From positions 1-64,000 of the forward strand of contig NZ_BMFY01000003.1 in NCBI RefSeq assembly GCF_014639315.1: DNA of 64,000 bases, given 5' to 3'. This DNA is from Sediminivirga luteola (GTDB lineage Bacteria; Actinomycetota; Actinomycetes; Actinomycetales; Brevibacteriaceae). Positions 51,135 through 60,385 of this stretch are shown here, one piece after another. Numbering within the stretch: the stretch's first letter is position 1; every line of letters starts with the position of its first letter. Made by a program: the position numbers and the translations under genes. The notes beneath the pieces were generated by a model. That model made no database searches, was not told the origin of the DNA, and saw only the letters and a list, made by a program, of their open reading frames with translations.

Positions 51135-52338
51135 CCGCGGACAGGGCAGGAGCCTGACCGCCGCCGCCCCGCTGCGGCCGGTGGAGACACTGCTGCGCAG
51201 GCCGGTCTGGCAACAGGCGCTGCTGGTCTACGCGCTGACCGGACTGGTGACCCTCGGGTTCTTCTCCGTCGCCCTGCGCACGCAGGGCCGCAACCCATGG
51301 ACCGGGGACGAGCGGCCCACCCTCATCGAGTTCCTCAACTTCTGGGACGCCGGCTGGTATGAGCGCATCGCCACGGACGGCTATCCCGCGGTCCTGCCCA
51401 CCGGCGCCGACGGGCAGGTGCTGCAGAACGCCTGGGCCTTCTATCCGCTCTACCCGCTGGCGGCCGGGGATCTGTCCGCGCTGACCGGGATGGGCTTCGG
51501 CGCCGCGGCAATCGTCGTCTCCGTGCTGGCCGCCGCCGCGGCGAGCATCGTCGTCCTGGTGCTGTTCCGGGGATTCCTGCCGCCGGCCTCCGCCCTGACC
51601 GGGCTGGCGCTCGTGCTGCTCTACCCCGCCTCGGCTGTGCTCATGACCGGGTACGCGGAGAGCCTCGGGCTGCTGTGCCTGGCGTTCGCGCTCTACCTCG
51701 TGCGCGAGCGCCTCTACATGTGGGCCATTCCGGTGGTGGGACTCATGTGCCTTTCCCGGCCCATCGGCGTCGCCTTCAGCTTCTTCATGCTGGCCCACCT
51801 CATCCGCCGGTTCCGGCTCCGCGACGAGGAACCCTATCCCGCCCGGGAAGTCGTCTCCTCCTGGGCGCTGGGCGTACTGTCCTGCGCCTTCGCGCTGCTG
51901 CACCCTTTCCTGGCCTACGTGGAGACCGGCAGCCCCACCGCCTACACGGACACCGAGGCGGCCTGGCACAGCGGGCAGACGCTCATCGTGACGCAGTGGT
52001 TCGCCCAGGCCGAGAACCTGATGGGACCGGCCGGCTGGGTGGTGCTCGTCGCGCTGCTGGCAGGTCTCGGCTGGGTGCTCGCGGTGCCGGGGCGCCGGCT
52101 CGGTGCCGATCTGCAGTACTGGTGCGGCGCCTATGCGCTCTATCTGCTGTTGTTCTTCACCCCGCAGACCTCCACATTCCGCCTCCTGATCCCGCTCTTC
52201 CCGCTGCTCGCCCTGCTGGCGCTGCCGCGCGGCGCACTGGCGCGGGCGGGCCTGCTGACCGGCTTCGCGGCATTGCAGCTGCTGTGGATCCTGGCGTACT
52301 GGGTGCTCGGCGGGGTCAGCGTGGCGGGGCCGCCGTGA
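51118..52338 (+). CDS. PIG-V-like mannosyltransferase (membrane glycosyltransferase)
   Basis: A 406-residue protein with about ten hydrophobic helices. FLNFWDAGWYERIATDGYP and QNAWAFYPLYPLAAG match the first extracellular loop of PIG-V family enzymes, where WD carries the catalytic Asp; LMCLSRPIGVAFSFFMLAHL and FRLLIPLFPLLALLAL follow. Such enzymes use polyprenyl-phosphate mannose to glycosylate proteins or lipids outside the membrane. The start overlaps the DivIVA-like gene. It takes the place of the glycosyl enzymes (gpgS, tagA) flanking DUF3117 in M. tuberculosis. Confidence 0.85.
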   Translation: MTGAADRGQGRSLTAAAPLRPVETLLRRPVWQQALLVYALTGLVTLGFFSVALRTQGRNPWTGDERPTLIEFLNFWDAGWYERIATDGYPAVLPTGADGQVLQNAWAFYPLYPLAAGDLSALTGMGFGAAAIVVSVLAAAAASIVVLVLFRGFLPPASALTGLALVLLYPASAVLMTGYAESLGLLCLAFALYLVRERLYMWAIPVVGLMCLSRPIGVAFSFFMLAHLIRRFRLRDEEPYPAREVVSSWALGVLSCAFALLHPFLAYVETGSPTAYTDTEAAWHSGQTLIVTQWFAQAENLMGPAGWVVLVALLAGLGWVLAVPGRRLGADLQYWCGAYALYLLLFFTPQTSTFRLLIPLFPLLALLALPRGALARAGLLTGFAALQLLWILAYWVLGGVSVAGPP

Positions 52339-52502
52339 ACACCGGACCACGGCGGCACCGCGGAGGGTTTCTCACGTGGCAGGGGCCACCTGCGGGGGTT
52401 TTCGTGGATAATGGAAGGACCTGCGCCGCCCCCGCCGGCCGCCCACGGCGGTCTGAACGTGCGGGGTGCGACGACCGCCGTGACCGGAAAGGACGCCTTC
52501 AC

Positions 52503-52673
52503 ATGGCAGCTCAGAAGCCCCGCACTGGAGATGGACCGCTTGAAGTGACCAAGGAAGGTCGCGGCAATGTGCTCAGACTCCCAGTCGAAGGCGGCGGACG
52601 ACTCGTCATGGAGCTCAACGACGAAGAAGTCAAGGCACTCTACGATGCGCTTGAGCCCATCGTGAAGCGCTAA
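52503..52673 (+). CDS. DUF3117 small protein
   Basis: A 56-residue protein highly conserved in actinobacteria: MAAQKPRTGDGPLEVTKEGR, then GNVLRLPVEGGGRLVMELN and EEVKALYDALEPIVKR. It corresponds to M. tuberculosis Rv1211. The role is unknown. The ggaaagga site upstream is well placed, and the short length with near-perfect conservation argues for a basic cellular function. It is monocistronic, 164 bases after the membrane glycosyltransferase gene. Confidence 0.95.
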   Translation: MAAQKPRTGDGPLEVTKEGRGNVLRLPVEGGGRLVMELNDEEVKALYDALEPIVKR

Positions 52674-52740
52674 AGAGGGCTCTCCTTCACGGTACTTCCC
52701 CTGCGGCGGGCGGCCGAGTACGAGATGACCCGGAGGCCCG

Positions 52741-54057
52741 ATGAGTCACACGGTCCCCGAGGACCGCGATCTGCTGCTCGCTCACGCGCTCCTGGACGAC
52801 CGGCGCCCGGCGACGACGCCACCCGGACTCCCGGACGCGCGGCTCGATGACCAGCTGAGCGCGCTCCCCGGCGTGCGTGAGCTGGTGCGCCGCTCCTGGC
52901 GCCGCTCCCTGCTGCATCACTGCGATCCCGACCGGAGCCGGGCCCGGCCCGCCTTCGACGCTGCGGAACTGCGCAGCCGCCGGCAGGAGAGTCCCCTGCT
53001 CCCCGCTCTGCCGGTGCTGGACCGGCTTCTGGTCCAGCCCGCCACCGACACCGGACTGGTCGTCGCGGTCGGCGACGCCTTCGGCCGGCTGCTCTGGGTG
53101 CTCGGCGACGATTCCGCCCGCCGCCGGGCCGCCGGGATGGGCTTCGAGGCAGGCGCGGACTGGTCCGAGGAGTCTGTGGGCACCTCGGCGCCGGGCACGG
53201 CCCTGGCCATCGGGCAGCCGGTGCAGATCCGCGGACCGGAACACTTCAGCCGCACCGTCCACCCGTGGAGCTGCACCGCCGTCCCGCTGCGGGACCCGCG
53301 CACCGGTGAGCAGCTGGGCGTCCTCGACCTGACCGGCGACGAGAAGGCCGTGGCCGGTCACAGCATGGCGCTGGTACGCGCCGCAGCCGCCGCCGCCGAG
53401 TACGCCCTGATGGTGGAGAGCCGGCCGAGCGCCTTCCCCGGCGCCGTCGCGTCCGCCGCTTCCCCGCCCGCCGGGAGGCACGCCGGCGTGCAGGTCACCG
53501 GTCCGCATGCGGCGCTGATCGCCGGCGGGCGGCGGCTGGACCTGCGGCAGAGGCACGCGGAGATCCTCCTGCTGCTGGCCGAGGCACCCGATGGCCTGAG
53601 CAGCACCGTGCTGGCCGAAGCCCTCGGCGAGCCCGGCCACCCGCTGGCGGAGGTGACGCTGCGGGCGGAGATGGTCCGGCTCCGGAAGACGCTCGATCCG
53701 GTAGGGCTCGCCATCGGCTCCCGGCCCTACCGGCTGCCCGGCGGCATCGAGGTCGACGCCGTCCGGGCCCGGGAGGCACTGACTCGCGGGGACCTGGACG
53801 CCGCCCTGGACGATGTGCGCGGCGAGGTGCTGCCGGCCTCGAGTGCCGCCGGCGTGGTGGCACTGCGCTATGAACTCGGCGCGCAGCTGCGCCACGCTGT
53901 GCTGGAATCCGGTACCCCGGCGCAGCTGTGCCGGTACCTCGACCTGCCCGCTGCTGCCGAGGACACCGAGGCCTGGCGCCTGGCGCTCAAGCTCCTGCCG
54001 CCGGAGTCGCCCCGGCGGCCCGGCATCGTCGCCCACCTGGAGCGGCTGCACGGCTGA
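52741..54057 (+). CDS. GAF-domain transcriptional regulator (acetoin/aldehyde operon type)
   Basis: A 438-residue regulator. Residues about 75-220 form a GAF domain (TGLVVAVGDAFGRLLWVLGD, WSEESVGTSAPGTALAIGQP, WSCTAVPLRDPRTGEQLGVL). The C-terminal half has a helix-turn-helix region LRQRHAEILLLLAEAPDGLS and EMVRLRKTLDPVGLAIGSRP. This domain order is that of the regulators encoded before exaC-like aldehyde dehydrogenase genes in actinobacteria. It probably activates the aldehyde and alcohol dehydrogenase genes that follow on the same strand. No sigma54 AAA domain is present. Ligand unknown. Confidence 0.88.
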   Translation: MSHTVPEDRDLLLAHALLDDRRPATTPPGLPDARLDDQLSALPGVRELVRRSWRRSLLHHCDPDRSRARPAFDAAELRSRRQESPLLPALPVLDRLLVQPATDTGLVVAVGDAFGRLLWVLGDDSARRRAAGMGFEAGADWSEESVGTSAPGTALAIGQPVQIRGPEHFSRTVHPWSCTAVPLRDPRTGEQLGVLDLTGDEKAVAGHSMALVRAAAAAAEYALMVESRPSAFPGAVASAASPPAGRHAGVQVTGPHAALIAGGRRLDLRQRHAEILLLLAEAPDGLSSTVLAEALGEPGHPLAEVTLRAEMVRLRKTLDPVGLAIGSRPYRLPGGIEVDAVRAREALTRGDLDAALDDVRGEVLPASSAAGVVALRYELGAQLRHAVLESGTPAQLCRYLDLPAAAEDTEAWRLALKLLPPESPRRPGIVAHLERLHG

Positions 54058-54179
54058 GCCCGGCAGCGCGGCCCGGATCGCCGGGCAACGTCCATGCAAC
54101 CCGCCGGCGGTTAGCGTGACGGTACGCGGCGTGAGGATCAGCCCTCGCCGTGACTGCACGTGACGACGAAGGAGTTGGC

Positions 54180-55703
54180 ATGACAGTCTATGCGCAGCCC
54201 GGACAGGATGGCGCCAAGGTCGCCTTCAAGAGCCGGTACGAGAACTACATCGGCGGCGAATGGGTCGCCCCGGCCGGCGGGGAGTACTTCGAGAACATCA
54301 CCCCCGTGACCGGTCAGCCCTTCACGGAGATCCCCAGGTCCCAGGCCGAGGACATCGAGACGGCCCTGGACGCCGCGCACAAGGCGGCCCCCGCCTGGGG
54401 GAAGACGTCAGTGGCCGAGCGTGCCGCGGTGCTGAACGCCATCGCCGACCGGATCGAGGAGAATCTCGAACTGCTGGCCGTGGCGGAGACCTGGGACAAC
54501 GGCAAGGCCATCCGGGAACCCCTCGCGGCGGACCTGCCGCTGGCGGTGGACCATTTCCGGTACTTCGCCGGGGTGATCCGCGCGCAGGAGGGCGGGATCT
54601 CCCAGATCGACGACAACACGGTGGCCTACCACTTCCACGAGCCGCTGGGCGTGGTCGGCCAGATCATCCCGTGGAACTTCCCGCTGCTGATGGCCACCTG
54701 GAAGCTCGCCCCTGCGCTGGCGGCCGGCAACGCCGTCGTGCTCAAGCCGGCCGAGCAGACCCCGGCCTCGATCCTGGTGCTGATGGAGCTCATCGGCGAT
54801 CTGATCCCGCCGGGCGTCGTCAACGTCGTCAACGGTTTCGGGGTGGAGGCCGGCAAGCCGCTGGCGTCCAATAAGCGCATCCGCAAGATCGCGTTCACCG
54901 GTGAGACCACGACCGGGCGTCTGATCTCCCAGTACGCCTCGCAGAACATCATCCCGGTCACCCTGGAACTCGGCGGCAAGAGCCCGAACATCTTCTTCGA
55001 CGATGTCGTGGCTCAGCAGGACGCCTACTACAGCAAAGCGCTTGAGGGCTTCGCCCTGTTCGCGCTCAACCAGGGGGAGGTGTGCACCTGTCCCTCCCGC
55101 GCGCTGATCCAGCGCGGCATCTACGACGATTTCCTGGGCGCCGGGATCGAACGGGTCAAGGCCATCCGGCAGGGCAACCCGCTGGACACCGACACCCAGG
55201 TGGGCGCCCAGGCCTCCAACGACCAGCTGCAGAAGATCCTGTCCTATCTGGACATCGGCAAGCAGGAGGGCGCCAAGGTCCTCATCGGCGGCGAGCAGGC
55301 TCATCTGGACGGCGACCTGGCCGGCGGGTTCTACGTCCAGCCGACCGTGTTCGAGGGGACCAACGATCAGCGGATCTTCCAGGAGGAGATCTTCGGGCCG
55401 GTGGTCGCCGTGACCTCGTTCGGCGATTACGACGAGGCCATCTCCCTCGCCAACGACACCCTCTACGGGCTCGGTGCGGGCGTGTGGAGCCGGCAGCAGA
55501 ACACCGCGTACCGGGCCGGACGGGACATCCAGGCCGGCCGGGTGTGGGTGAACAACTATCACGCCTATCCGGCGCACGCCGCGTTCGGCGGGTACAAGTC
55601 CTCGGGCATCGGCCGGGAGAACCACCTCATGATGCTCTCGCACTATCAGCAGACCAAGAACCTGCTGGTGTCCTACGACGAGAACGAACTGGGCTTCTTC
55701 TGA
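54180..55703 (+). CDS. NAD-dependent aldehyde dehydrogenase (acetaldehyde type)
   Basis: A 507-residue ALDH. Catalytic C302 lies in [12 protein letters not shown]263 in [11 protein letters not shown], with [20 protein letters not shown] and [13 protein letters not shown] for NAD binding. The N-terminal [20 protein letters not shown] and the paired CTC motif are typical of ExaC/AldB-like acetaldehyde dehydrogenases. It oxidises acetaldehyde to acetate. aaggag precedes the ATG at 54180. It lies between the GAF regulator and the alcohol dehydrogenase gene, whose start is 49 bases downstream. Confidence 0.95.
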   Translation: MTVYAQPGQDGAKVAFKSRYENYIGGEWVAPAGGEYFENITPVTGQPFTEIPRSQAEDIETALDAAHKAAPAWGKTSVAERAAVLNAIADRIEENLELLAVAETWDNGKAIREPLAADLPLAVDHFRYFAGVIRAQEGGISQIDDNTVAYHFHEPLGVVGQIIPWNFPLLMATWKLAPALAAGNAVVLKPAEQTPASILVLMELIGDLIPPGVVNVVNGFGVEAGKPLASNKRIRKIAFTGETTTGRLISQYASQNIIPVTLELGGKSPNIFFDDVVAQQDAYYSKALEGFALFALNQGEVCTCPSRALIQRGIYDDFLGAGIERVKAIRQGNPLDTDTQVGAQASNDQLQKILSYLDIGKQEGAKVLIGGEQAHLDGDLAGGFYVQPTVFEGTNDQRIFQEEIFGPVVAVTSFGDYDEAISLANDTLYGLGAGVWSRQQNTAYRAGRDIQAGRVWVNNYHAYPAHAAFGGYKSSGIGRENHLMMLSHYQQTKNLLVSYDENELGFF

Positions 55704-55752
55704 GCGCCGCCGCGCCGGTCAGGAATGCTCGAGGAAAGGAGAGGATGACGTT

Positions 55753-56775
55753 ATGGCTGCGATGAAAGCCGCGGTGGTGGAGGAGTTCGGGAACCCGCTC
55801 AGAGTGACCGCCGATGTGCCGGTCCCGGAGCCGGGGGAGGGACAGCTGCTGGTGAAGCTGGTCTCCAGCGGCGTGTGCCACACGGATCTGCATGCCGCGG
55901 AGGGCGATTGGCCGGTCAAGCCCAGTCCGCCGTTCATTCCCGGCCATGAGGGCGTCGGCCGGGTGGAGAAGGTGGGACCGGGAGTCTCCGGGTACGCCGA
56001 GGGCGATCTCGTCGGCAATGCCTGGTTGTGGTCCGCCTGCGGGCAGTGCGAGTACTGCCGCACCGGCTGGGAGACGCTGTGCGAGTCCCAGCAGAACGGC
56101 GGGTACTCGGTGGACGGCTCCTTCGGGGAGTACATGCTGGTGGACGCCGGCTATGCCGCCCGGATCCCCGAGGGCGCGGACCCGTACGAGGTCGCGCCGG
56201 TGCTGTGCGCCGGGGTGACGGTGTACAAGGGCCTGAAGCAGACCGAGGTGCGGCCCGGGCAGTGGGTGGCGATCTCCGGCATCGGCGGCCTCGGGCACGT
56301 CGCGGTGCAGTACGCGGTCGCGATGGGCATGCGGGTCGTCGCGGTCGATGTCGCCGACGACAAGCTGGCCCTGGCGCGCCGGCACGGCGCCGAGGTCACC
56401 GTCAACGCGTTCGGCCAGGACCCGGCCGAGGCGGTGCAGGAGGCGACGGGCGGCGTGCACGGGGTCCTCGTGACGGCGGTGCATCCGGCGGCCTTCGGCC
56501 AGGCGATCGGGATGACCCGGCGCGGGGCGACCATCGTGTTCAACGGTCTGCCGCCCGGCGATTTCCCGGCACCGATCTTCGACATCGTGCTGCGCGGTCT
56601 GACGATCCGCGGTTCGATCGTCGGGACGCGGCAGGACATGGTGGAGGCGCTGGAGTTCTACGCCGAGGGGAAGATCCACCCGACGGTCTCCACTCGTCCG
56701 CTGGAGGACATCAACGCGGTGTTCGACGAGATGCGCCACGGCAAGATCGACGGCCGGGTGGTGATCGAGTACTGA
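55753..56775 (+). CDS. adhP: Zinc-dependent alcohol dehydrogenase AdhP
   Basis: A 340-residue medium-chain dehydrogenase. The catalytic zinc site is SGVCHTDLHAAEGDW with PGHEGVGRV. The structural zinc site is CGQCEYC with a later cysteine in WETLCESQ. The NAD fold has ISGIGGLGHVAVQYA. It matches AdhP/AdhA-type ethanol dehydrogenases and makes acetaldehyde for the preceding dehydrogenase. The start at 55753 has ggagagg 8 bases upstream. A long hairpin closes the cassette. Confidence 0.95.
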   Translation: MAAMKAAVVEEFGNPLRVTADVPVPEPGEGQLLVKLVSSGVCHTDLHAAEGDWPVKPSPPFIPGHEGVGRVEKVGPGVSGYAEGDLVGNAWLWSACGQCEYCRTGWETLCESQQNGGYSVDGSFGEYMLVDAGYAARIPEGADPYEVAPVLCAGVTVYKGLKQTEVRPGQWVAISGIGGLGHVAVQYAVAMGMRVVAVDVADDKLALARRHGAEVTVNAFGQDPAEAVQEATGGVHGVLVTAVHPAAFGQAIGMTRRGATIVFNGLPPGDFPAPIFDIVLRGLTIRGSIVGTRQDMVEALEFYAEGKIHPTVSTRPLEDINAVFDEMRHGKIDGRVVIEY

Positions 56776-56841
56776 GGGCCGCAGGCGGCCCGCACCTGCC
56801 GCGGCGGTGCAACGTGGCAGCACGCGGTGCCTGGAGTTGAG

Positions 56842-56882
56842 GACGTGGCGCCGCCTTCCACCCGGGAAGGCGGCGCCACGTC
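56842..56882 (+). terminator. Strong terminator after adhP
   Basis: A perfect 18-base stem (GACGTGGCGCCGCCTTCC with GGAAGGCGGCGCCACGTC) around 5 bases, 67 bases after the adhP stop codon. Confidence 0.9.
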
Positions 56883-56993
56883 GTGCGGGCCTGAAGGGAG
56901 GCCGAACTGCGGGGCGCGCGGGAGCTGGCCGCACCCTTCAAGTTCAGCGGACTGATTGTAAAGCCTCGCGGCGGCTGTGGAAGAGTGCCGTGT

Positions 56994-57575
56994 ATGAAGG
57001 TCGTCACATGGTCCCTGCAGATGCTCGAACGGCCCCTAGCGCCTGCGCGTCCGTTCCCGGAGGGGGCGCGACTGGAACGCGCCACGGGGATCGGTCCGGA
57101 GTACGCGCGGTTCCTCTACGGACTCGTCGGCGGTCCCTGGCGCTGGACGGATCGCCTGCATTGGAGCCGTGAGCAGTGGGCCGAGGAGCTCGCGGTGCCG
57201 GGCACCGAGTTCCACGTCCTCTACGCGGAGGGCGTTCCACGCGGTTATGTCCAGTTATACCCCCAGCCGGGAGGCGACGGCGGCACGGACGTCGAGATCC
57301 GGTACTTCGGGCTCGCCGAAGAAGCGCTCGGGCGCGGGTTCGGCGGACGCCTCCTGGAGCACGGCATCCAGGCGGCCTGGACGCTGCCGGAGCGATTCGA
57401 TCTGCCCGCCGTCGCGCGGGTGTGGGTGCACACCTGCTCACTCGACGGCCCGGCAGCCCTGGCGAACTACCGGGCCCGGGGCCTCGTCGTTTACAAGACC
57501 GAGGAGACGGAAGAACAGGTGCCTGAGGAGCCCCTCGGCGCCTGGTGTTCCACCGGTGGGCCGGTGCCGCGCTGA
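56994..57575 (+). CDS. GNAT-family N-acetyltransferase
   Basis: A 193-residue acetyltransferase: EFHVLYAEGVPRGYVQLYPQ, VEIRYFGLAEEALGRGFGGR (acetyl-CoA loop, R/Q-x-x-G-x-G), LLEHGIQAAWTLPERFDLPA, VARVWVHTCSLDGPAALANY and RARGLVVYKTEETEEQ. The arrangement with a large N-terminal part resembles actinobacterial RimI/MshD-like enzymes, but the acceptor cannot be told. ggaagag precedes the ATG at 56994. It is convergent with the O-methyltransferase gene. Confidence 0.88.
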   Translation: MKVVTWSLQMLERPLAPARPFPEGARLERATGIGPEYARFLYGLVGGPWRWTDRLHWSREQWAEELAVPGTEFHVLYAEGVPRGYVQLYPQPGGDGGTDVEIRYFGLAEEALGRGFGGRLLEHGIQAAWTLPERFDLPAVARVWVHTCSLDGPAALANYRARGLVVYKTEETEEQVPEEPLGAWCSTGGPVPR

Positions 57576-57616
57576 ATCCTCCGCCGGGCTGGGGCAGGCT
57601 GCGTGCGTGCAGGGCC

Positions 57617-58255
57617 TCAGGTCGTGGTGCGCCGGGCGACGAGCAGGCCGTCCCCGGCCGGGAGCAGCACCCGGCTCAGGCCGTCCTGCCGCGCGATCCA
57701 CTTGAGCGTGGCGCGCACCGCCTGAGCGCGCGGATCGCGGTTCGCCGGGTTCGCGACGGCACCGCGCAGCAGCGCCTGGTGGACGATCAGCAGTCCGCCC
57801 GGCGCCAGCAGGGGGACGGCCCGGCGGACGGTGAGCTCCAGCCGCAGCGGCTCGGTGTCGATGAACGCCAATTCATAGCCGTTCGGCGCCAGCCGCGTCA
57901 GCACGTCCTCGCCGGGGCCGCAGATGGTGCGGAAACGATGCGACTTGATCCGGGCCACGGTGATCAGATCCTTGGCGGCGGCCTGCCGGTCCGGGTCCAC
58001 GTCGATGCTGGTGAGCACTCCCAGCGGAGACATGCCCCGCAGCAGGGCGAGTGAAGAGACCCCCACCCCGGTGCCGACCTCCACCGCCTGCCGCACGCCG
58101 GCCGAGCCGGCCAGGATCTCCAGCAGCCCGGCGACGGAGCGGGGCACCGGCACCGCGGAGTACTCCGAGGCGAGCGTGCGAGCGGCGTCCATCACCGGGT
58201 CGCTGGCGAAGTAGCTCTCGGCGAAGGTCGCGGCGCGCGCGTGATCGTCGCTCAT
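57617..58255 (-). CDS. SAM-dependent O-methyltransferase (Rv1220c-like)
   Basis: A 212-residue methyltransferase of the catechol/caffeoyl-CoA O-methyltransferase type: VRQAVEVGTGVGVSSLALLR (SAM loop), LTSIDVDPDRQAAAKDLI, YELAFIDTEPLRLELTVRRA and LLAPGGLLIVHQALLRG. Related actinobacterial proteins are annotated O-methyltransferase without known substrate. The metal-binding D in FIDTE differs from the DADK of catechol enzymes. The ATG at 58255 is preferred over longer frames. In M. tuberculosis this gene sits beside sigE; here tatB follows directly in divergent orientation. Confidence 0.9.
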   Translation of the reverse strand: MSDDHARAATFAESYFASDPVMDAARTLASEYSAVPVPRSVAGLLEILAGSAGVRQAVEVGTGVGVSSLALLRGMSPLGVLTSIDVDPDRQAAAKDLITVARIKSHRFRTICGPGEDVLTRLAPNGYELAFIDTEPLRLELTVRRAVPLLAPGGLLIVHQALLRGAVANPANRDPRAQAVRATLKWIARQDGLSRVLLPAGDGLLVARRTTT

Positions 58256-58547
58256 CGGGCCGCTCGCCTCTCCTTCGCCTCGCCGGTCGTCTGCTGGGGT
58301 GCGCCGCGCTGCTTTGCGGCGCGGACATGCTGCTTGGAGCATCCTATCGCCGTGGGCTGGATACTGCCGCCTGGCCGGATCCTTGTGCGCAGTGGCAGGT
58401 GAGGTGGCCGCGGATCCTCGCCACCGGTTTCCGCGCCGGCCGGCTGATACCCTGGGAGAGCGCGACTTTACGGACCGGTTCTGGCCGATCCGGCGGACGC
58501 GATTCTCCTTTCATCTCATCGGGCGGCAGGCGAGGTCAGCACGGCAC

Positions 58548-59321
58548 ATGTTCGGCATCAACGGCGCGGAGATGATCATCCTGATCGTCGTGGCGCTGCT
58601 TGTCATCGGCCCGCAGCGCCTGCCCGAGTACGCCGCTCAGCTACGTGACTTCGTCCGCTCGGCCCGGCGGATGGCAGAGGGCGCCCGCAAGCAGGTCCGC
58701 GAGGACTTCGGCGAGGAGATGGCCGATATCGACTGGCGCAAGCTGGACCCGCGCCAATACGACCCCCGTCGGATCGTGAAGGAAGCACTCGCCGAGGAAG
58801 ACGCCGCCCTGCGTGAGGAGGAACGCCGCAAGGCCGCGGAAGAGCGCCGGCGCCGGCTCAAGGAACGCACCGCGGCCCAGACCGGAGCGCAGGACGGTGA
58901 GCCGCAGGCAGAGCCCGCTGGCACGGGCGCGCAGAACGCCTCACCCGCGCATGCCACGGATGAACCCGCCATGGGTGGACCTGCCACGGATGGGCGGGGC
59001 GAGCGCACCGCCGGGGAGGGCGCTGCCGCACCCATGACGCAGCCCGCCGGGGGAGACCCCGTCGACGGCGCCCAGCGGCCCGGCACGGGCGAGGGCGCCG
59101 GTCAGGCTGCTGACGAGGCAGAGGACCGCGGCGGCACCGAGGACGCGGATCAGGCCCCCACCGCACCCGGGCAGCCCGCGGTAGAGGCAGTCGCCGCACC
59201 GCCGGAGGAGCCCGAACGGGACGAGGACGGCCGGATCCGCAATCCCATGGAGCGGTACGTGGAGCAGGCGCGCAAGCGCATCGCCGGCCGCACCGCCCCG
59301 TTCGACCCCGAAGCCACCTGA
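58548..59321 (+). CDS. tatB: Twin-arginine translocase subunit TatB
   Basis: A 257-residue Tat component: MFGINGAEMIILIVVALLVI (one transmembrane helix), GPQRLPEYAAQLRDFVRSAR (the hinge and amphipathic helix with the invariant GP-x-RLPE), and RKQVREDFGEEMADIDWRKL. The rest is a long Ala/Glu-rich disordered tail ending RNPMERYVEQARKRIAGRTA and PFDPEAT, the actinobacterial TatB end. It binds the twin-arginine signal with TatC. The tail is longer than in most homologues. Confidence 0.94.
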   Translation: MFGINGAEMIILIVVALLVIGPQRLPEYAAQLRDFVRSARRMAEGARKQVREDFGEEMADIDWRKLDPRQYDPRRIVKEALAEEDAALREEERRKAAEERRRRLKERTAAQTGAQDGEPQAEPAGTGAQNASPAHATDEPAMGGPATDGRGERTAGEGAAAPMTQPAGGDPVDGAQRPGTGEGAGQAADEAEDRGGTEDADQAPTAPGQPAVEAVAAPPEEPERDEDGRIRNPMERYVEQARKRIAGRTAPFDPEAT

Positions 59322-59331
59322 GCGGAACAGG

Positions 59332-60066
59332 TCAGGGCACGAGCGGCAGAGCGAGCAGTTCAGCCGCGCGTGACGTCCCTTGAGCTCCGGCGCGTAGCGC
59401 GTCCGCCCAGGAGATCCGGTGCCATAGCAGGAGCAGCAGCACCCCGGCCGGGCCCGTCACCTCGATCATGTCTCCCTCGCCGAGCACCACCGGATCGCCC
59501 CGGAGATCAGAAGGGCGCAGCACCAGGGACTGTGGCAGCGGTCGCAGCCGTTCGCGGCGGAGCTGGCGCGGATAGAACACCTCTGCCACCTCGGCCACGC
59601 CGTCCCACGCCAGCTGCGGGTCCAGCGGCGCGGGGAGGTCCAGCGCCGTGCGCGCGTCCCAGAGGTGCACCAGCGTCTCGTGGACCTGCCGGCGCCACCA
59701 GAACTGCGTGGTGCGCGGTGGCGCCATGGTCCAGCACTCCCGGTCCGCACCCGCTTCCGTGAGCGCGGTCAGCAGATTCTCCGCCTGTCGCGCGTACCAG
59801 GTTCCGAGCGCCGGAGCGTCCCGGGACTCGGGACGCTCCACCGGATTGTCACGGGGATCGCCGCCGTCGACGATATGCGCAGCCCAGCCGTGCACCTCGC
59901 CCAGATGCCCCGCCAGCTCCCGCAGGGTCCAACCCGGGCAGGCGGCGACGGGGGCCGCCAGTCCCGCAGTGCCGGCCGTGCCGAGCACACCGGCGAACTC
60001 CCCGGTGGCCGCCGTGAGCGCCTCCGGCCAGCGGTTCTGCACCGCGGCAGTCGTCGTGAACGTCAT
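59332..60066 (-). CDS. DinB/maleylpyruvate isomerase family protein (mycothiol-dependent type)
   Basis: A 244-residue protein of the TIGR03083 family. The four-helix N-terminal domain has CPGWTLRELAGHLGEVHGWA (H of the metal site) and the matching QFWWRRQVHETLVHLWDART with the second His pair. The C-terminal part is the small MDMPI-type domain with LRPSDLRGDPVVLGEGDMIE. Members use mycothiol as cofactor or substrate in thiol transfer or isomerisation; mshB elsewhere in the window is consistent with that. Substrate unknown. The gene is convergent with tatB, stop codons 10 bases apart. Confidence 0.88.
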   Translation of the reverse strand: MTFTTTAAVQNRWPEALTAATGEFAGVLGTAGTAGLAAPVAACPGWTLRELAGHLGEVHGWAAHIVDGGDPRDNPVERPESRDAPALGTWYARQAENLLTALTEAGADRECWTMAPPRTTQFWWRRQVHETLVHLWDARTALDLPAPLDPQLAWDGVAEVAEVFYPRQLRRERLRPLPQSLVLRPSDLRGDPVVLGEGDMIEVTGPAGVLLLLLWHRISWADALRAGAQGTSRAAELLALPLVP

Positions 60067-60146
60067 GGCGCCCATCACATCCCATGCCCGCACCGGCGTC
60101 AAGACCGGTCCTATGCAGACCTCTGTCCGCTGAGTACGGTGGACCT

Positions 60147-60326
60147 ATGGCGAAGAACGACGGAAGCCAGAATGCGGCCTATGGCGGCGGGATCGGCATC
60201 GGGCTCGCGCTCGGCGCGGGGTTCGGCCTGCTCATGGACAATCTGGCGATCGGCATCGGAATGGGCATTGCGATCGGCGTGGCCATCGGTGCGGGCATCG
60301 CCGAGAACAAGGGCAAGGAGAAATGA
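60147..60326 (+). CDS. Small glycine-zipper membrane protein, 59 residues
   Basis: A 59-residue protein: a polar start MAKNDGSQNAAYGGG, then GIGIGLALGAGFGLLMDNLA and IGIGMGIAIGVAIGAGIAEN with regular small-residue spacing (glycine zipper), and a basic tail KGKEK. Such proteins insert into membranes or self-assemble; no function is known for this one. The start lacks a clear ribosome binding site and may be leaderless. It stands alone between two leftward genes. Confidence 0.7.
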   Translation: MAKNDGSQNAAYGGGIGIGLALGAGFGLLMDNLAIGIGMGIAIGVAIGAGIAENKGKEK

Positions 60327-60385
60327 CCTCGCAGGCCTGAGCCCGCGGCCGGCACGCGCCTTACAGGTCGTGCGGCGGGCGGGTC

